A stretch of DNA of 64,000 nt from Siderastrea siderea (GCA_964030785.1 OZ034970.1:38927401-38991400), one strand, 5' to 3'. Shown: positions 1-11,753, numbered from the stretch's first letter. The notes: generated from the letters alone by a model not told the origin. Numbers and translations are program-made.

Positions 1-80
1 TTGGAAGGTTCTGACGGCCATTCCCGATGATATGAACCTTTGTCTGATGCAGCGAGGCTACAACGTGTTTCCTCTGTCAT

Positions 81-280
81 NNNNNNNNNNNNNNNNNNNN
101 NNNNNNNNNNNNNNNNNNNNNNNNNNNNNNNNNNNNNNNNNNNNNNNNNNNNNNNNNNNNNNNNNNNNNNNNNNNNNNNNNNNNNNNNNNNNNNNNNNNN
201 NNNNNNNNNNNNNNNNNNNNNNNNNNNNNNNNNNNNNNNNNNNNNNNNNNNNNNNNNNNNNNNNNNNNNNNNNNNNNNNN
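81..280. other. Assembly gap (200 N)
   Basis: A run of 200 Ns. The round length suggests a placeholder rather than a measured gap. Open frames crossing it are artefacts. Confidence 0.99.
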
Positions 281-944
281 GCTTTTCTTCTCTTCTGAGT
301 TTTCCTCTTTTTTCGCTTTTTGGAGTTAGCCCACGGACATTTCCGCGGCCTGTGGGTTTCCATAGCAAAGTCATAACTTAGAAAACCGGGCTCTAACGAC
401 AAAAATATAACATAAACGGACAAAGAACGCTTCGGGGAACAATAAACATGGAGGCTCTCCCATAAACAATCTTTTCCGCGAAAATCGTTCTGGATGGCTG
501 CACTCGCATCAATTAGCTGTCAATCAAAAATAAATTTTCACTTCCGGTGGAAAGCGGTCATCCGATTTTCTTGGCGGATATTTGCTCTTTTTTCAAACTT
601 CTTTTTCGGAATTAAAAGATTCCAAGGAAAAGCTTATTTTTATGGAAAAAAATAAAAGTCGTAAATTTACCATTTTTAACGTACACGGTAACCTTAAGCA
701 AGCTCTTTTGAGCTTTTCTACTAAGATCCCCCATATTTACAGGACTATAGTAAGTTAACAATAGGAGGCAAATATAATACTAAGCTATGGATGTAGATCC
801 AAAAAAGCTAAGTTACAACATCAATTGTCCAAGGGTTTGAATATATTATTTTTCCACCACCTAGTCAATATAATTATTTTGTATATATGCAGTTAATGAC
901 TTTTTAGACGCTCTGTAAGATTTTGATTTAATGAAACGCTGCTG
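281..944. other. Non-coding stretch, no gene seen
   Basis: AT-rich sequence between the first gap and the start of the GPCR array. I see no open frame with family character, no RNA gene and no clear repeat. Homology to the downstream array units appears to begin near 945. Confidence 0.5.
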
Positions 945-1241
945 AAAAGTCAACCGAATCGATCTAAAAGTGTTTCTCGAGGGTCAAGACCAACTTAAAG
1001 AAACATACGTATCCGAAGCAAGCTTTCTGTCCGGAAAGCACTAACATTGTAGATTTCGTAGAGAAAACATTTTTTTAGCATTTTATTGTTGCTTCCGCGA
1101 CACGTTTCTCGTGTGACCAAACTGGCAAAACATTTGCTTCCGCGACATTGTTCCTGTAACAATGTTCTTTTCCCCCCTTAAACAGGTTAAGTGGAAGGCA
1201 CTGTATTTTGAGCCTACAAAAATTCTGTTATTGTTTATATT

Positions 1242-1490
1242 AGAGCAGTTTTCAGTTGAGTACCGAAAGGAATGTTCTGTTTGCTTGGTTTTGCCTTACT
1301 CGCTCAGCGATTAGTTAAATTTTTTCAACCAATCAAATGTAAAACCAAAATCAATCGGGACTTTCTCGCACATGTTATTGTGCGCTTGACGCTAATTACA
1401 TGTATTTGCTCCTACTTCTGATTGACACATTGTGTTGTTTGTGTCTGTCGCGATTGGTCAGGATGTTTACTTTGGTTTTGGTTTTACCAC
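1242..1490. mobile_element. MITE copy, one end lost (family A)
   Basis: Begins AGAGCAGTTTTCAGTTGAG, which matches an end of the intact element at 57924-58207. It runs through the shared TTTGGTTTTGGTTTTACC block and then stops before the second terminal repeat. It interrupts sequence that is continuous in the other GPCR units. The family is non-coding, with AGAGCRGTTTTCAATTGAG-type ends, and occurs at least three times in this window. Confidence 0.6.
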
Positions 1491-1640
1491 AGTTAGGACA
1501 ATCCTAATCATGTTTTTTTTTGTCTACATATATATTTTTCTTGCTACATTACGATTAATAACACGATTCCTCATACTCAAATTCATTGTTTGCCATTAAA
1601 TTACACAGAAGCATTTGTAAACAATGCTAAAAACCCAATG

Positions 1641-2951
1641 TTAAATCTTGAACATTTTTCTCGCTGCTTTCCTGAATTCCTTCTTACGAACTGAGTGAAC
1701 AATGGGATTACATATGGTGGTTGTGCCGTACAAGCTGCTGACCCAGAAAATCGCTGCACTGCCCGGAAGCTCGCCTTTAAAATGGTAGTAGATGTTGTTT
1801 ACCCACACAGGAAGAAAGCATACCAGTAAACCGCTGATCATAACCAATGTATCTCTTGCGGCCTTGCACTCTTTCAGAATCTTCAGCAGGCCTTTTGCAT
1901 CGCTCGCAGTTTCTGGATTTCCTTGCTGAACAACTGCTGGACTTCCAGTGTTCACTCCACGCTCGTCTAAACACGGAGACAGAGATTGAAAGTGACTGCA
2001 GATTGGTTCGACAGGTGTGCCTGGTTGCGTCGTCTGTTGTGGATCGTCTTCTGGCCAATATTGGACATGAATGATGTTGCCATGCTGGGAAGACCTTTCT
2101 TGCGAACATCCAGCACCAAACTCGGAAAGCTCGTCCCCAACGTTGACTTGCCGGGCTTTATGAAGGGTCTTCTTCCACAGCTCAAATGGATCCTCGCCAG
2201 TACCGTCCTCAACAATTTCTTCGCCTGTTTTCTGATGCTCGTTTTGTTGTTCTCCATCCTTGATGTTTGCTTCGTCTTGCCAGTTGATTTCTCTCTGAGT
2301 GGTGAACTGGCCGAGTTGCAGCATCTCGCCATCTCCCGGGTTGTTTGTTTCGCCAAGCTGCACATTCACTTTTCTTTCAAGCCTTCTTGCAACTTTTATT
2401 ACTTGGTAGTTCAAAACGAAAATAATTGAAAGTGGCACAATATACCAGATGACCAGATATGAAAAGGCTGTGTCATTCTTCCGTCGATGTACGCAAGCGT
2501 ATACCTTCGGATTATACTCGAAGGCTCCCAAACCAAAAAATGGGCCAAGAGAGACCACAGTTGGTAGAATCCACAGCACGGAGATGGAGATGATAATCTT
2601 TTTCGTTGTTATGTGGCCGTCGTAGGAGAGAGGATCCTTGACTATGGCTCGATATCGCTCATATGACACGGCACAGAGATGCAGGATTGTGTTAAAGTAC
2701 AGGACCCGGGCAAGGCATGCCCAGGCAACACAAGCTGTCTCACCAAAGATCCATTTTTTGAAGGCAACCGAAACCACCCGGGAATCTAAAATGAGAGTTG
2801 CAGTTAGGAAATCCGAAAGCGCCAAGCTTGATACGAGAAAATTTCTCACGTTGTGTAAGTGTCTGTCCAGAGCAACGACAAGCATGACAAGGAGATTTCC
2901 TATGAAGGCTATGACTATAACCACAGCGTTGAATAAAATATAGACAAGCAT
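1641..2951 (-). CDS. Class A (rhodopsin-type) GPCR, copy 1, orphan
   Basis: Open single-exon reading frame of 436 aa. The start is fixed because TGA lies two codons upstream of ATG (MLVYILF). The N-terminus is extremely short, so TM1 begins almost at residue 1. Class A marks visible: GNLLV with N19 in TM1, LALSDFL with D47 in TM2, W67-x-FG in the first extracellular loop, C74 before TM3, ERY (98-100) at the end of TM3, a long polar third intracellular loop rich in Q, E and N, CFLP in TM6, and NPIVH (415-419) in TM7 followed by a basic helix-8 segment (RKKEFRKAARK). The usual NPxxY tyrosine is histidine here (CAC for TAC); copy 3 has NPIIY. The ligand cannot be told from sequence. Cnidarian relatives are usually labelled peptide- or amine-like by distant similarity. 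One of only two intact copies in the array. Confidence 0.88.
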   Translation of the reverse strand: MLVYILFNAVVIVIAFIGNLLVMLVVALDRHLHNVRNFLVSSLALSDFLTATLILDSRVVSVAFKKWIFGETACVAWACLARVLYFNTILHLCAVSYERYRAIVKDPLSYDGHITTKKIIISISVLWILPTVVSLGPFFGLGAFEYNPKVYACVHRRKNDTAFSYLVIWYIVPLSIIFVLNYQVIKVARRLERKVNVQLGETNNPGDGEMLQLGQFTTQREINWQDEANIKDGEQQNEHQKTGEEIVEDGTGEDPFELWKKTLHKARQVNVGDELSEFGAGCSQERSSQHGNIIHVQYWPEDDPQQTTQPGTPVEPICSHFQSLSPCLDERGVNTGSPAVVQQGNPETASDAKGLLKILKECKAARDTLVMISGLLVCFLPVWVNNIYYHFKGELPGSAAIFWVSSLYGTTTICNPIVHSVRKKEFRKAARKMFKI

Positions 2952-3021
2952 TTTTCACACGACAGACCTCTTTGCGTCGAGAATTGCTGCGTTTTCTTTG
3001 GGTCGTTGTCGTCTCTTAGTC

Positions 3022-3036
3022 AGCTATATTTTAAAC
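3022..3036 (-). promoter_or_regulatory. Conserved TATA-like box upstream of GPCR copy 1
   Basis: On the minus strand the sequence reads GTTTAAAATATAGC about 75 bp before the ATG of copy 1. The same A/T block recurs at the same distance before copy 3 (23341-23353) and in the three receptor-less relics (for example 8098-8110), always next to a conserved CCGGTTGCAC-like segment. Conservation and spacing suggest a core promoter. This is inferred, with no transcript evidence. Confidence 0.4.
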
Positions 3037-3929
3037 GTGCAACCGGTCATCAGTGGTCGACGAAAGAGGAAATTTTCGACTGGCTTTGCGACAGAGGCAA
3101 TGGCTAAGAAAATTATTCTGTGCCTCACCGCTCAGCCTTTGAGTCGTTTGTTTGTTTCAAAGAATTTCTATTTCTTCAACAAAATTTCAGGTGCAGACAA
3201 TTTCCTGATTTCGTTGTTCACTGGACGTCATCTGTGCACCTATAACTAGACTGTCAAACCAAATTATTACAGTGGGTATTAGAGAGCATGTATGTAGAGA
3301 AACGTTTTCCCTTATTTTTTCCCTTCTTGTCTCGGTTTTCTTTGTTCTGTTCGGGTGAATAAATTGTATAACCCCTGATAATAATAAAGGCGAGCAGAAT
3401 CTACAGTCAGTCATGGAAGACAGTTGTGTACAGAGAGACATCATGAGGGGTTTGTGGTTAGTATAGACTACAGACTACACTAGCATCCAGGATCTACAGT
3501 CAGTGACGAAAAGATAGTGGGGCATGGAACCGATTTGCATGCGCTATCCTACTATCAGAGGAATGGGGAGCTGGAGTGGGACAAGAACGAGGGGGCGGCT
3601 GGAGTGGTTTCGGTAGTCGGTATAGTTTTGGTAGCAGTAGAATGAGACACACTCATTTGACCTTCTGGACAAAAACCAGCGAATGGTAATAGTGACTGAG
3701 CACCATATACATTTACGAACTAACCACAGAATTGACTGGCACTCTGGTAAATGTGCTATCCACTGCGCGGGCCACTGCCAACAACTTACTCTAGCAAACT
3801 GGTTTTCAAACTTGGAACAGACACTGCTTATTGAACTGCTATCAACAGCTAGCTGCACCTTACAAACGACTTATCGGTAAATTCAACAAAGCACAAAAAC
3901 GATAGACTGAACAAAGCCACAAAATTGGA

Positions 3930-4180
3930 CTTCAATAGACCGTCAGATATTACAATTACAAAGGAAGATCGTAATGGACCAATCACAGTTTAGAGCCTTC
4001 ACAGCCAACAACATCACGGCTTACCTTACGACTTAATTGACCAATTAGGTCATAAGCCACGAAATACCATGAACTGGCGATACACTATTCACTTTCACTT
4101 TTGACTTTTGCTCAGCTTGTCGAAACATCACTGTCACCAAACAAACAGTACTTTTCAGGACTACATATAACTGGACACAA
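3930..4180. repeat. Dispersed repeat inside array spacer
   Basis: A segment containing AATAGACCGWCAGATMTTAC, TTCACAGCCAA, AACATCACGGCTTA and TTGTCGAAACRTCA-type blocks, ending near TTTTCAGGACTA. Related copies lie at about 20635-20880 and 31090-31340 in the array and at 54200-54465 far outside it. It is therefore an interspersed repeat that became part of the duplicated unit. No coding potential was seen. Confidence 0.5.
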
Positions 4181-4983
4181 ACTCGAACTACTTATGAAAG
4201 AGATGAGTTAGTAAACGACTCACTCTTCTTGGCATTGCGAAAGTCGTTTAGGAAGTGTTCATAATTTTTCTGTTATCTAAGGCTAGACATTCCAAGTTAA
4301 ACTTGGAAGGCTGTGAAAAATATCTCTTAGCCAATTACTCTGCGATTATTGGGGCCATCCTTCTCATTTCCCTATCTGCTGTGATAATTTTTCGGCAAAT
4401 GTTTTCTTGGAGACGAAACTTCAGTTGCATACACCTCTCTAAAGATCAGTTCCCTCGAACTGAAACTTGGCAAACAAACGTGGTTTGCCACAAACCTAAT
4501 TCTATTTAAAAGTCAACGGATTCGATTTGCAATGGTCCCTTTAGGGCGCAAGACCACCTTAGGGAACCATATGTATCCGAACAAAATTTGCGTCCGGAAA
4601 GCAAGAACATTTTTGGGTGAAAACATTTCTTATTTTGTCTTTATCATTTTATTCTGTTTCCGAGAGCCAAAATTTCCTTCCGCAACAAGTTTTCTTGTAT
4701 GACTAATTGTTTCTGCATTAATGTTCTTTATTTTTAGTTAAGCTATAACATATACAAGAGTGGAGACATTGTATTTTGCGTCTACAAAACTTCTGCAATT
4801 ATTTTTCTTAATTTTTCTTTGTTGGGTGGGGAGGGGAAGACACCCAAAAAATCTTCAGTTTGGATGGGGGTCTGCCGATATCCGTTTGTCCTTACATTGC
4901 GATTTAAAATATGATACCACTACTCAAATTCATTTTTGTCTATTACACAGACATCGTCTGTGTACAGTTCTACGACGCCGTTG

Positions 4984-6293
4984 TTAAATCTTGAACGTCT
5001 TTCTCAATGCTTTCCTAAATTCTTTCTTACGAACTGAGTAAATAAAGAGAATTACATATGATGGTTGTGCCGTACAAGCTGTTGACCCAGAAAATTGCTG
5101 TACCGCCGGGAAGCTCGCCTTTAAAAGGGGAGTAGATGTTGTTGATCCACATAGGAAGAAGGCACACCAATAAAGCGCTGATCATAGCCAATACATCTCT
5201 TGCAGCCTTGCATTCTTTCAGAATCTTCACTAGTCCTCCTTGGGCAGCGTTGCTCACATTTTTTGGATTTCTTTGCTGAACAAAAGCTGAAGATAGAGTG
5301 TTTATTTGACGCTCGGCTAAAGACGGAGACGGAGATTGGAAGTGACCGCAGATTGATTCCTCGGTTGCACCTGCTTGCATCATCTATTTTGGATCGTCTT
5401 CCTTGCTCATAATCTGATCATGATTGCTTCCCAAATACGAACGGGCATCTCGCCAGTGTTGAGCAGGAATGATGTTACCATGCTGTGAAGACCTTTCTTG
5501 GGGGCATGCATCAGCGGACTCGGAAAGCTCGTCCTCCACGTTGACTTGCCACAATTCAAATAGATCTTGACCAGCAACTTCCTCGACAATTTCTTGGCCT
5601 GTTTCCTGGTGCTCCTTTTCTTTTTGACAAACCTTGATGTTTGCTTCGTCTTGCAGTTGGCAGTTTATTTCTTCACCTTCCGGGTTGCTCGTTTCACCAA
5701 GCTGGACATTCACTTTTCTTTCAAGCCTTCTTGCAACTTTTATTACTTGGTAGTTAAGAACAAAAATAATTAAAAGTGGCACGATATACCACATAACCAA
5801 ATATGGAAAGGATGTGTCATTCTCCCATCGCTGTCCACAAGCGTATGCCTTCGGATTATACTCAAAGGCTCCGAAACCACAACATGGGCCAAGAGAGAGT
5901 ACGGTAGGTAGAATCCACAGGACGGAGGTGGAGATGATAATCTTTTTCATTGTTATGCGGCCGTCATAGGAGAGAGGATCCTTGACTATGGATCGATACC
6001 GCTCATATGACACGGCACAGAGATGCAGAATTGTGTTAAAGTACAGGACTCGGACGACAAATGCCGAAGCATGACAAAGTGTCTCACCAAAGATCCCTTT
6101 TCTGAAGGCCACCGAAACCAGCCGGGAAACTAAGATAAGAGTTGCGGTTAGAAAATCCGACAGTGCCAAGCCTGACACAAGAAGATTTCTCATGTTGTGT
6201 AAGAGTGTTCAGAGCACCGACAAGCATGGCAAGGAGATTTGCGATGAAGGCTATGCCCAAGGCCAGCACGTTAACTAAAATGTAGGCAAGCAT
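4984..6293 (-). pseudogene. Class A GPCR, copy 2, broken
   Basis: Homologous end to end with copies 1 and 3 but carrying three independent lesions. A 2-bp deletion near 6200 follows TM1 (AGAGTGTTC where copy 4 has AGAGTCTGTTC). A nonsense change at 5383-5385 turns a CAG codon of the intracellular loop into TAG. A 1-bp insertion near 5045 breaks the NPIIY motif, giving NSLYLLSS and a stop. TM2-TM5 still read well (LALSDF, ERYRSIVKDPLSYDG). It is closest to copy 4, as both share the MLAYILVNVLALGIAF start and a shortened loop. Expression as a receptor is not expected. Confidence 0.88.
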
Positions 6294-7998
6294 TTTTCGG
6301 ACGACAACACCGCTTTACTACGAGAATTGTTCGTGTTTTCTCCCGTTCGTGGTGGCCTCGTAGTCGACTGTATTGAAACGTGGAACCGGTTACTAGTAGT
6401 CAAAGAAAGAAGGGATTTGCACTAAATTGGTTTTGCAACGGAGGCAATGGGCAAAAAGACTATTCTGCGCCTCACTGCTCAGCCTTTAAGTGGTTTGTTT
6501 GCTTCAAAACATTCTCTCTCTTAAAGAAAGTTCACGTGCACACAATTTCCTGTTTTCGTGTCCATTGTTTGAAGAAAGTTCTTGAGCATACAATTTCCTG
6601 ATTTCTTTGTTTTAATGAACGTCATCTTACTGTGTTTCTATAACTGGACTCAGTGCTGTGTATTGAGAGAGCATGTTGTGAGAGAATAATCTTCCTTATT
6701 ATTTTTCAGATTGCTTGGTTTTCTTTGTTCTTTTCGGGTGTATATATTTGATTCCCGCTGATTATTACAACTCTGTGAAAAGCTGCTACCGCCTTTGAAA
6801 ATGACGGGAGGACGGGACTGAAATAAAAGCTGAAGAAGCGAAACAACGGATCTCAATCTCGGTTATTTAATTTCTAGCTTTCTGATTGGTTCACTGGTTA
6901 TCAACCAGGAACCCTGCTTTTTACCTTATAAAGAAATTGGATACCTTGTCAACGGCTCCTCTTCATATTCTCCTCGCCATTTTCCTCCGTTATATTTCCC
7001 TCGTTTAGCGCCCCCCCCGCCCCCAAAAGAATAATTACAACAAAACACCGAAAAGCGAAAGTGAATCAGTGTGTATAGTCTTATCGACGAATATAGCTAT
7101 TTCGCAGAAACAGGAGAATTTTACCTGCTCGCTTGGTTGCGATAGTGAGAAGTAAAATATCTTTTCCTTTTCCCTTAGAAAACACACTATGGTTCGTTTT
7201 TTTTTTTTTCGTTTTCTTTTTTTTTTTCTGTGGGATTTAATGGTGTTTTTGAGCTACCCCGTAGCAGTGACACTGATAAAGAACAAAGCATCGGTCTATT
7301 TTCAAGTAGTCTATTTCAGTTAACATATTTTTTTTTTGGACACAATTTTTCGCGCTTTCCATTTTAGCGTGTTCACTTGCTGCTGTTTGTTTCAAATAGT
7401 TCACAGAAAAGGTAAATATCGGTAGTTTTGTGGATTTGCTGGAATGGATAACATGCTGAAAATAATATAATGAAAAGTACTATAAGGAAAGCGCTAGTCA
7501 TCTAATTGCAATAATCAATCGGCACCTCTCTTGCTGCTGACCGTAACCATGACGATAGTATCGAGAGATAAACAAACGAGGCGGTTAGTTTCTAAAGAAA
7601 CTGTGCTGCTGCGTCGGTGGGGAAGTGAAACACAAAACTTTGGATTTATCAAATGAGTTGATAAGAAAAATTAGCCACAGTAAAGAGCTTGAAAGCTGAC
7701 GTTTTTCGAGCGTTAGCCTTTTGTCAGAGCGAACCGCTCTGATTCGCTTTGACGAAGGGCTAAACTTGTTTTTCTAGGCAAGATTGTAAATATTTTTGGT
7801 TTCATTGGAAACGTTCAGACCTAACGGGCGTATACACTACAGAAACGTTGGGTGCGGTCCCTTTCAAAAAGTGGTACGGACCGCATGTCTTTGCTCGTGT
7901 CATCTATGCGTACCTTGTTTTTGGATTTCTTTGGTCTTGGGACAACAGGCACCTATTGCCCCGGAAGCGTCTTTTCAGTTCAAAAACACTGGGTGATC
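6294..7998. other. Upstream flank of GPCR copy 2, no gene
   Basis: Spacer shared with 23400-25315 and 27240-29285. It includes a C-homopolymer near 7009-7022, T-rich tracts near 7198-7230, and a foldback around 7700-7755 whose arms contain TCAGAGCGAACCGCTCTGA. The same hairpin recurs near 25055-25080 and 29015-29050. The short open frames here are not conserved as proteins. Confidence 0.5.
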
Positions 7999-8330
7999 GT
8001 TAAATAAAATCTAGGCAAGCTTTTTTCCTACGACAGACTGCTTTGGTTCGAGAATTGTCCGTGTTTTTTTCGGATTGCGGTTGCGATTTCGGACGGCTAT
8101 ATTTAAAAGTGCAACCGGTTATCAGTAGTGGAAGAAAGAAGAAAATTTCAATTAGTTTTCCGACGGAGGCAATGGCCAAGAAAATTATTCTGCGCTCACC
8201 GCTCAGCCTCTGAGTGGCTTGTTTGCTTCAAAACATTTCCATTTTTTCAAAGAAAATTCAGGTGCAGACAACGTCCTGATTTCTTTGTTTCAACGAACGT
8301 CATCTGTGTACCTATATCTAGACTGTCAAA
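7999..8330 (-). pseudogene. Receptor-less relic of a GPCR upstream region (relic 1)
   Basis: Closely matches the region spanning the first codons and about 300 bp upstream of the GPCR genes. TTAAATAAAATCTAGGCAAG corresponds to the start-codon region of copy 3, followed by the TATA-like block, CAACCGGTTATCAG and the CGACGGAGGCAATGGCCAAG block. The ATG itself is lost (CAT has become GCT on the plus strand) and no transmembrane coding follows. It appears to be the remains of a further receptor copy whose body was deleted. Relics with the same structure lie at about 25319-25650 and 29287-29612. Confidence 0.65.
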
Positions 8331-8337
8331 GCAACTC

Positions 8338-8728
8338 TTAAAGGGGCAGTCTCATCAATTTTTAGTACCACTGTGAAAAGCCAAAAGACACATTTTTATC
8401 TATGGAAGCCTAAAAATAATGGTCCAGTAGTATTAAAATGGGTATTCCAGTACATGGAAACTATAATGAGTATGTCTGGATAGGGATGGCTAGGATGGAA
8501 ATGGCGTCCGACTTGAAAACTTCTGGCAGAATTTTTCAAGTTTCTGCCCTTGTGTCTCAGATAAAATCTCTAAAAACTAGTTTTGGGTTGTTTTATTTTG
8601 AAAATTCTTTTAATATTGTCCCCTTGGTGGTCTAAAAGCAATTCATGTGTGAGCAAGGTACTTTGATGTAAATTAATCAAAATTGTGACAAAGAAGATAG
8701 GAAAATCGCCCTGAGACTGGCCCTTTAA
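8338..8728. mobile_element. MITE in array spacer (family B), copy 1
   Basis: Roughly 390-bp non-coding element. The left end TTAAAGGGGCAGTCTCATCA and the right end (reverse complement CTTTAAAGGGCCAGTCTCA) form terminal inverted repeats. Copies at 25661-26054 and 29618-30012 sit at equivalent places in units 3 and 4, so the insertion predates the unit duplication. Confidence 0.65.
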
Positions 8729-9010
8729 AGACGTTCGCGCTTTTTAAACTTTCCTGCCCACATATCATCGAATTCCGCTATTATTTAGCTGCGCAGTGTT
8801 GGCAAAATCCCATATTAAAGGTTGAATTTAACTAAAAGGATGACACCGGTTCGATTTATTTACTTGACGGACCAATTAAATGAAATCTGGCTTAGAAAGT
8901 GGCTCTACAGCGAATCACTTAATATTCTTCAACTAACAGCCACTGAGGCCCTGTCGAATTACAATGACCGATTTGTCAAAATTAGGGTAGTTTTTCCCGC
9001 GATTTTTTCG

Positions 9011-11753
9011 CACAGAATTCTGGCTTCTTTTGTGACATCCAAATTGGGGGGCTTGGAAACTAGGTAGCGCCATGGCTTAAACAATGCCATTGTTTTTCCG
9101 CGCACGCAATTGGCTAGCTGGCTGTGACCTTCCATGACCTTGAGACAAATAGATCAAATGAAAAGAAAAATGGCGTCCGAGTAAAGGTAAACAAACAGCT
9201 CCACGGTCTTTGTTTTGACTCGTAAAAGGGTGACCACTGTTGCAATAAAGCTCGGAAGATAGGTGCTGTTCGTAAGAAGAGGCCTTGTAAAGAAAAGGAT
9301 GTTTTACAAAGAACTTTTGCCGGTAAGTGAATGTATTGTACTGTTTATCGAACGGTTAAATTCACGTGTGCAAACGATTTTATGTTTCTTAAGCTTTTTG
9401 TCAGATTTAAAACTTAAGCTTAAAGTCGTGCTGCCGTGTGATAAACTTATAGCAGCAATTAGCGACGTTCAGAATTGCGATCTTTTAGGAAGAATACGAC
9501 TTGTGAAATTTAATAATATAAGCTTAAATATAATTCAATAATTCACATTGGCTGACATAATAAGCTTTATAATAAGTTTAATTAAAAAGTACTTGAATAT
9601 GTCCTCTGTAAGTTAAGGTCAAGTGATTTAGCTCACAGTTTTAATACTACAGCTGTGGAGTGCTTGGAAGATTATGAAAAAGAAATGTATAATTGTTTTA
9701 AGACATGTGTGATCTTATGTGAAGTGTAGGAATTTGCAACCAAAAATAAATGGTTTAAAAATTTAGTTAGAAATTTGCATCTGTTGAAGACTTTTGGTTA
9801 CTTTTTAAAAGGCTTAGGAAGATGAATTATTTGTATAGTTTTAGATGGGAGTTAAACTTAATAGTTCTAACAATGGATATTTCATCTGCTGATTGAAGTT
9901 TTGTTTATTTGTAACACAGGTGACTAGCTGGTGAATTTAGAAAACAAGAATCATTAAATGGACTGCTGAAACAACTGATTAATTAAGGAGTCGGATTTAA
10001 TTGAAGCACTTGTAGTCAGTTGCCAATTTTTCCACAGGACCTCAACCATAAAGAATTATTTGTCCATTTTCAGGACAAGTCAAAAGAAAGTGTTGCTTCT
10101 ACATGTCATTTAATGAAACCAGTCAGTCAAGCCATGAGTTTTTTTTTAATTTATCACCTGAGAAGATTGAAGGAAACTCACTAACAGTACCAAACTCTGA
10201 AACCTGATTAGTCGTAAAAACTCAAAACTCAAAACTGTTAATAGTGTTATGGTTTAATTTGTTTGGGTTTGAACATGGCAGGAATATCCAGTTTTAAAAT
10301 GCAAACTTCTAAAACTAACCTGTTCAAAGTTAACTTGTCAGTTGGAACTCAGATGTCTTATGTGATGGTTTAGAAATGCTGTTCACCTTACATAATGGGG
10401 ATACACACAAGCGAGTTAACAGAGTCCTCTGGAATTTCAAATCCATAAAAATAAGTTTACCCCAGTACTTGAACAGGATAATGCATTGCCTGAAGCTTTA
10501 CAATAAAATTATTCATGCTCTTTAATGTTAGATGTTTATTGTCAGTTTATTTATCTACTTCCAATTGATTTGTGGTGCAACAAAAGTTTTCTCCCTTTAC
10601 CAGTAAGATAAAGAGAGAATAATTTAAGGTAAAGGTATTGTGAAAGGGAAAATGTTATGGAAAAACCCTAAGACTAAAACCTTGAAAACAATGAAAAATA
10701 TAAGGTCTGGAAAAAGAAAAGAAAATTGTAATGTTTTGTAAAAAAAAAACATCTAATTGAATTACTTTTCCATTTACACAAGCTATGTGACAGAGCCAGT
10801 CACAATATGCATAAAGTGATATAACATATTTACATTATATTGGCTAGCTAGAAGAAGTCAGCAGATGGGACTGATATTTGCATGATTACATGGTATCCAG
10901 CTTTTTACTACTTTTTGACACTTGTGCTGGACTGACTCCAGTTGCTTTTATGTAAAACAAACCCAAACATTCAAATCTTAGAAGTTAACTTTGGCTTAAG
11001 TCTTGTAAAGTGTTGGAATACCTGAAGCATTGTCTTTATATGGAATATAAATTATTACTGTCTAGTGAGTCATTTTGCTGTTTTCCTGATAGTTTAGCTA
11101 TAGCTTGTAATATGATATGTAGACTCTCCATGGGGGTGTGGGCCTAGAGTAGAAAGGTGATGGGGGAGGGGGGGGGGAGAATGGCAATTAAAGTGTGAGA
11201 AATTTTTAACTTCATATTATCTTGTTCTGCCACTTATGATAACTCTTTTAAAAAAGCTTTGCCAACAACTTAGCCGTTGCCTGCCTCTTGGTGTCTTTTT
11301 TCAGGAAGTGGTTGGGGGGGGGGGGGGGTGGGATTGGAGTGGTGCACTTTTTCTTTTTCCTAAAATAGCAAATTCGCAAGAGATGAACACCTAACTTAAG
11401 AGAATTCTTCAAAATCTGAAATTTTCCTATTCAATTTTCTTTCACCATTTCTGTCAGTAAAATCATAATTTGAGTGCAATTTAACACTCAAATTGATATT
11501 TAAGAAACAGTTTCATCTACTTTATGCCCTCTGTTTCTTTAAGGATCCCCGTTCTAAACTTAGAAAAAAGAAAAGGCAAAAGAATAGTTTTCCTTAAAAC
11601 GATATCAGTATTTTTTCTTTCAGAAAACTGTAAAACTATCCTTTTGGTGCGCTAATCGCGTATTTTTGCACACATCAACAAAACACGTTTTGCCACTTTC
11701 GCGGGAATACTTGACAACCAGGCCTTTAGATTTGACCACCAAAGCGAAACCTT
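9011..11753. other. Left flank of the interrupting segment, no convincing gene
   Basis: Not homologous to the GPCR array. Holds G-homopolymers (about 11170-11180 and 11311-11328) and AT-rich sequence. A possible short first exon exists near 9260-9326: a frame GAVRKKRPCKEKDVLQRTFA ends at a GTAAGT donor, downstream of an AAAATGGCGTCCGAG motif near 9168. I do not recognise it and saw no partner exon. Nothing else here looks coding. Confidence 0.4.

Larger units (their letters stand above)
945..3260. repeat. Tandem array unit 1 (GPCR copy 1 and flanks)
   Basis: The sequence from about 945 to the receptor stop matches the corresponding downstream flanks near 4510-4980, 21440-21910 and 31660-32140. 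The upstream flank 2952-3260 matches those of the other copies. Unlike the other units, this one carries a MITE at 1242-1490 in its 3' flank. That insertion therefore came after the duplication, or was lost from the other units. Confidence 0.7.
3261..9010. repeat. Tandem array unit 2 (GPCR copy 2 pseudogene and spacers)
   Basis: Contains, left to right: a spacer block (3270-4250) shared with 19975-20990 and 30440-31440, a receptor 3' flank (4300-4983), the broken receptor copy 2, an upstream flank (6294-7990), a receptor-less promoter relic (7999-8330), a MITE (8338-8728) and the end of the spacer. Relative to units 3 and 4 it lacks about 400 bp near 7190-7240. Homology stops at about 9010, where a 10.8-kb foreign segment begins. 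Confidence 0.75.

Noticed and set aside
8128..8376. About 80-codon frames repeated at 8128, 25451 and 29413 (MEERRKFQLVF...)
   Set aside because: They fall in the duplicated GPCR upstream region on the opposite strand. Similarity reflects segmental duplication, and differences do not favour silent sites by eye.
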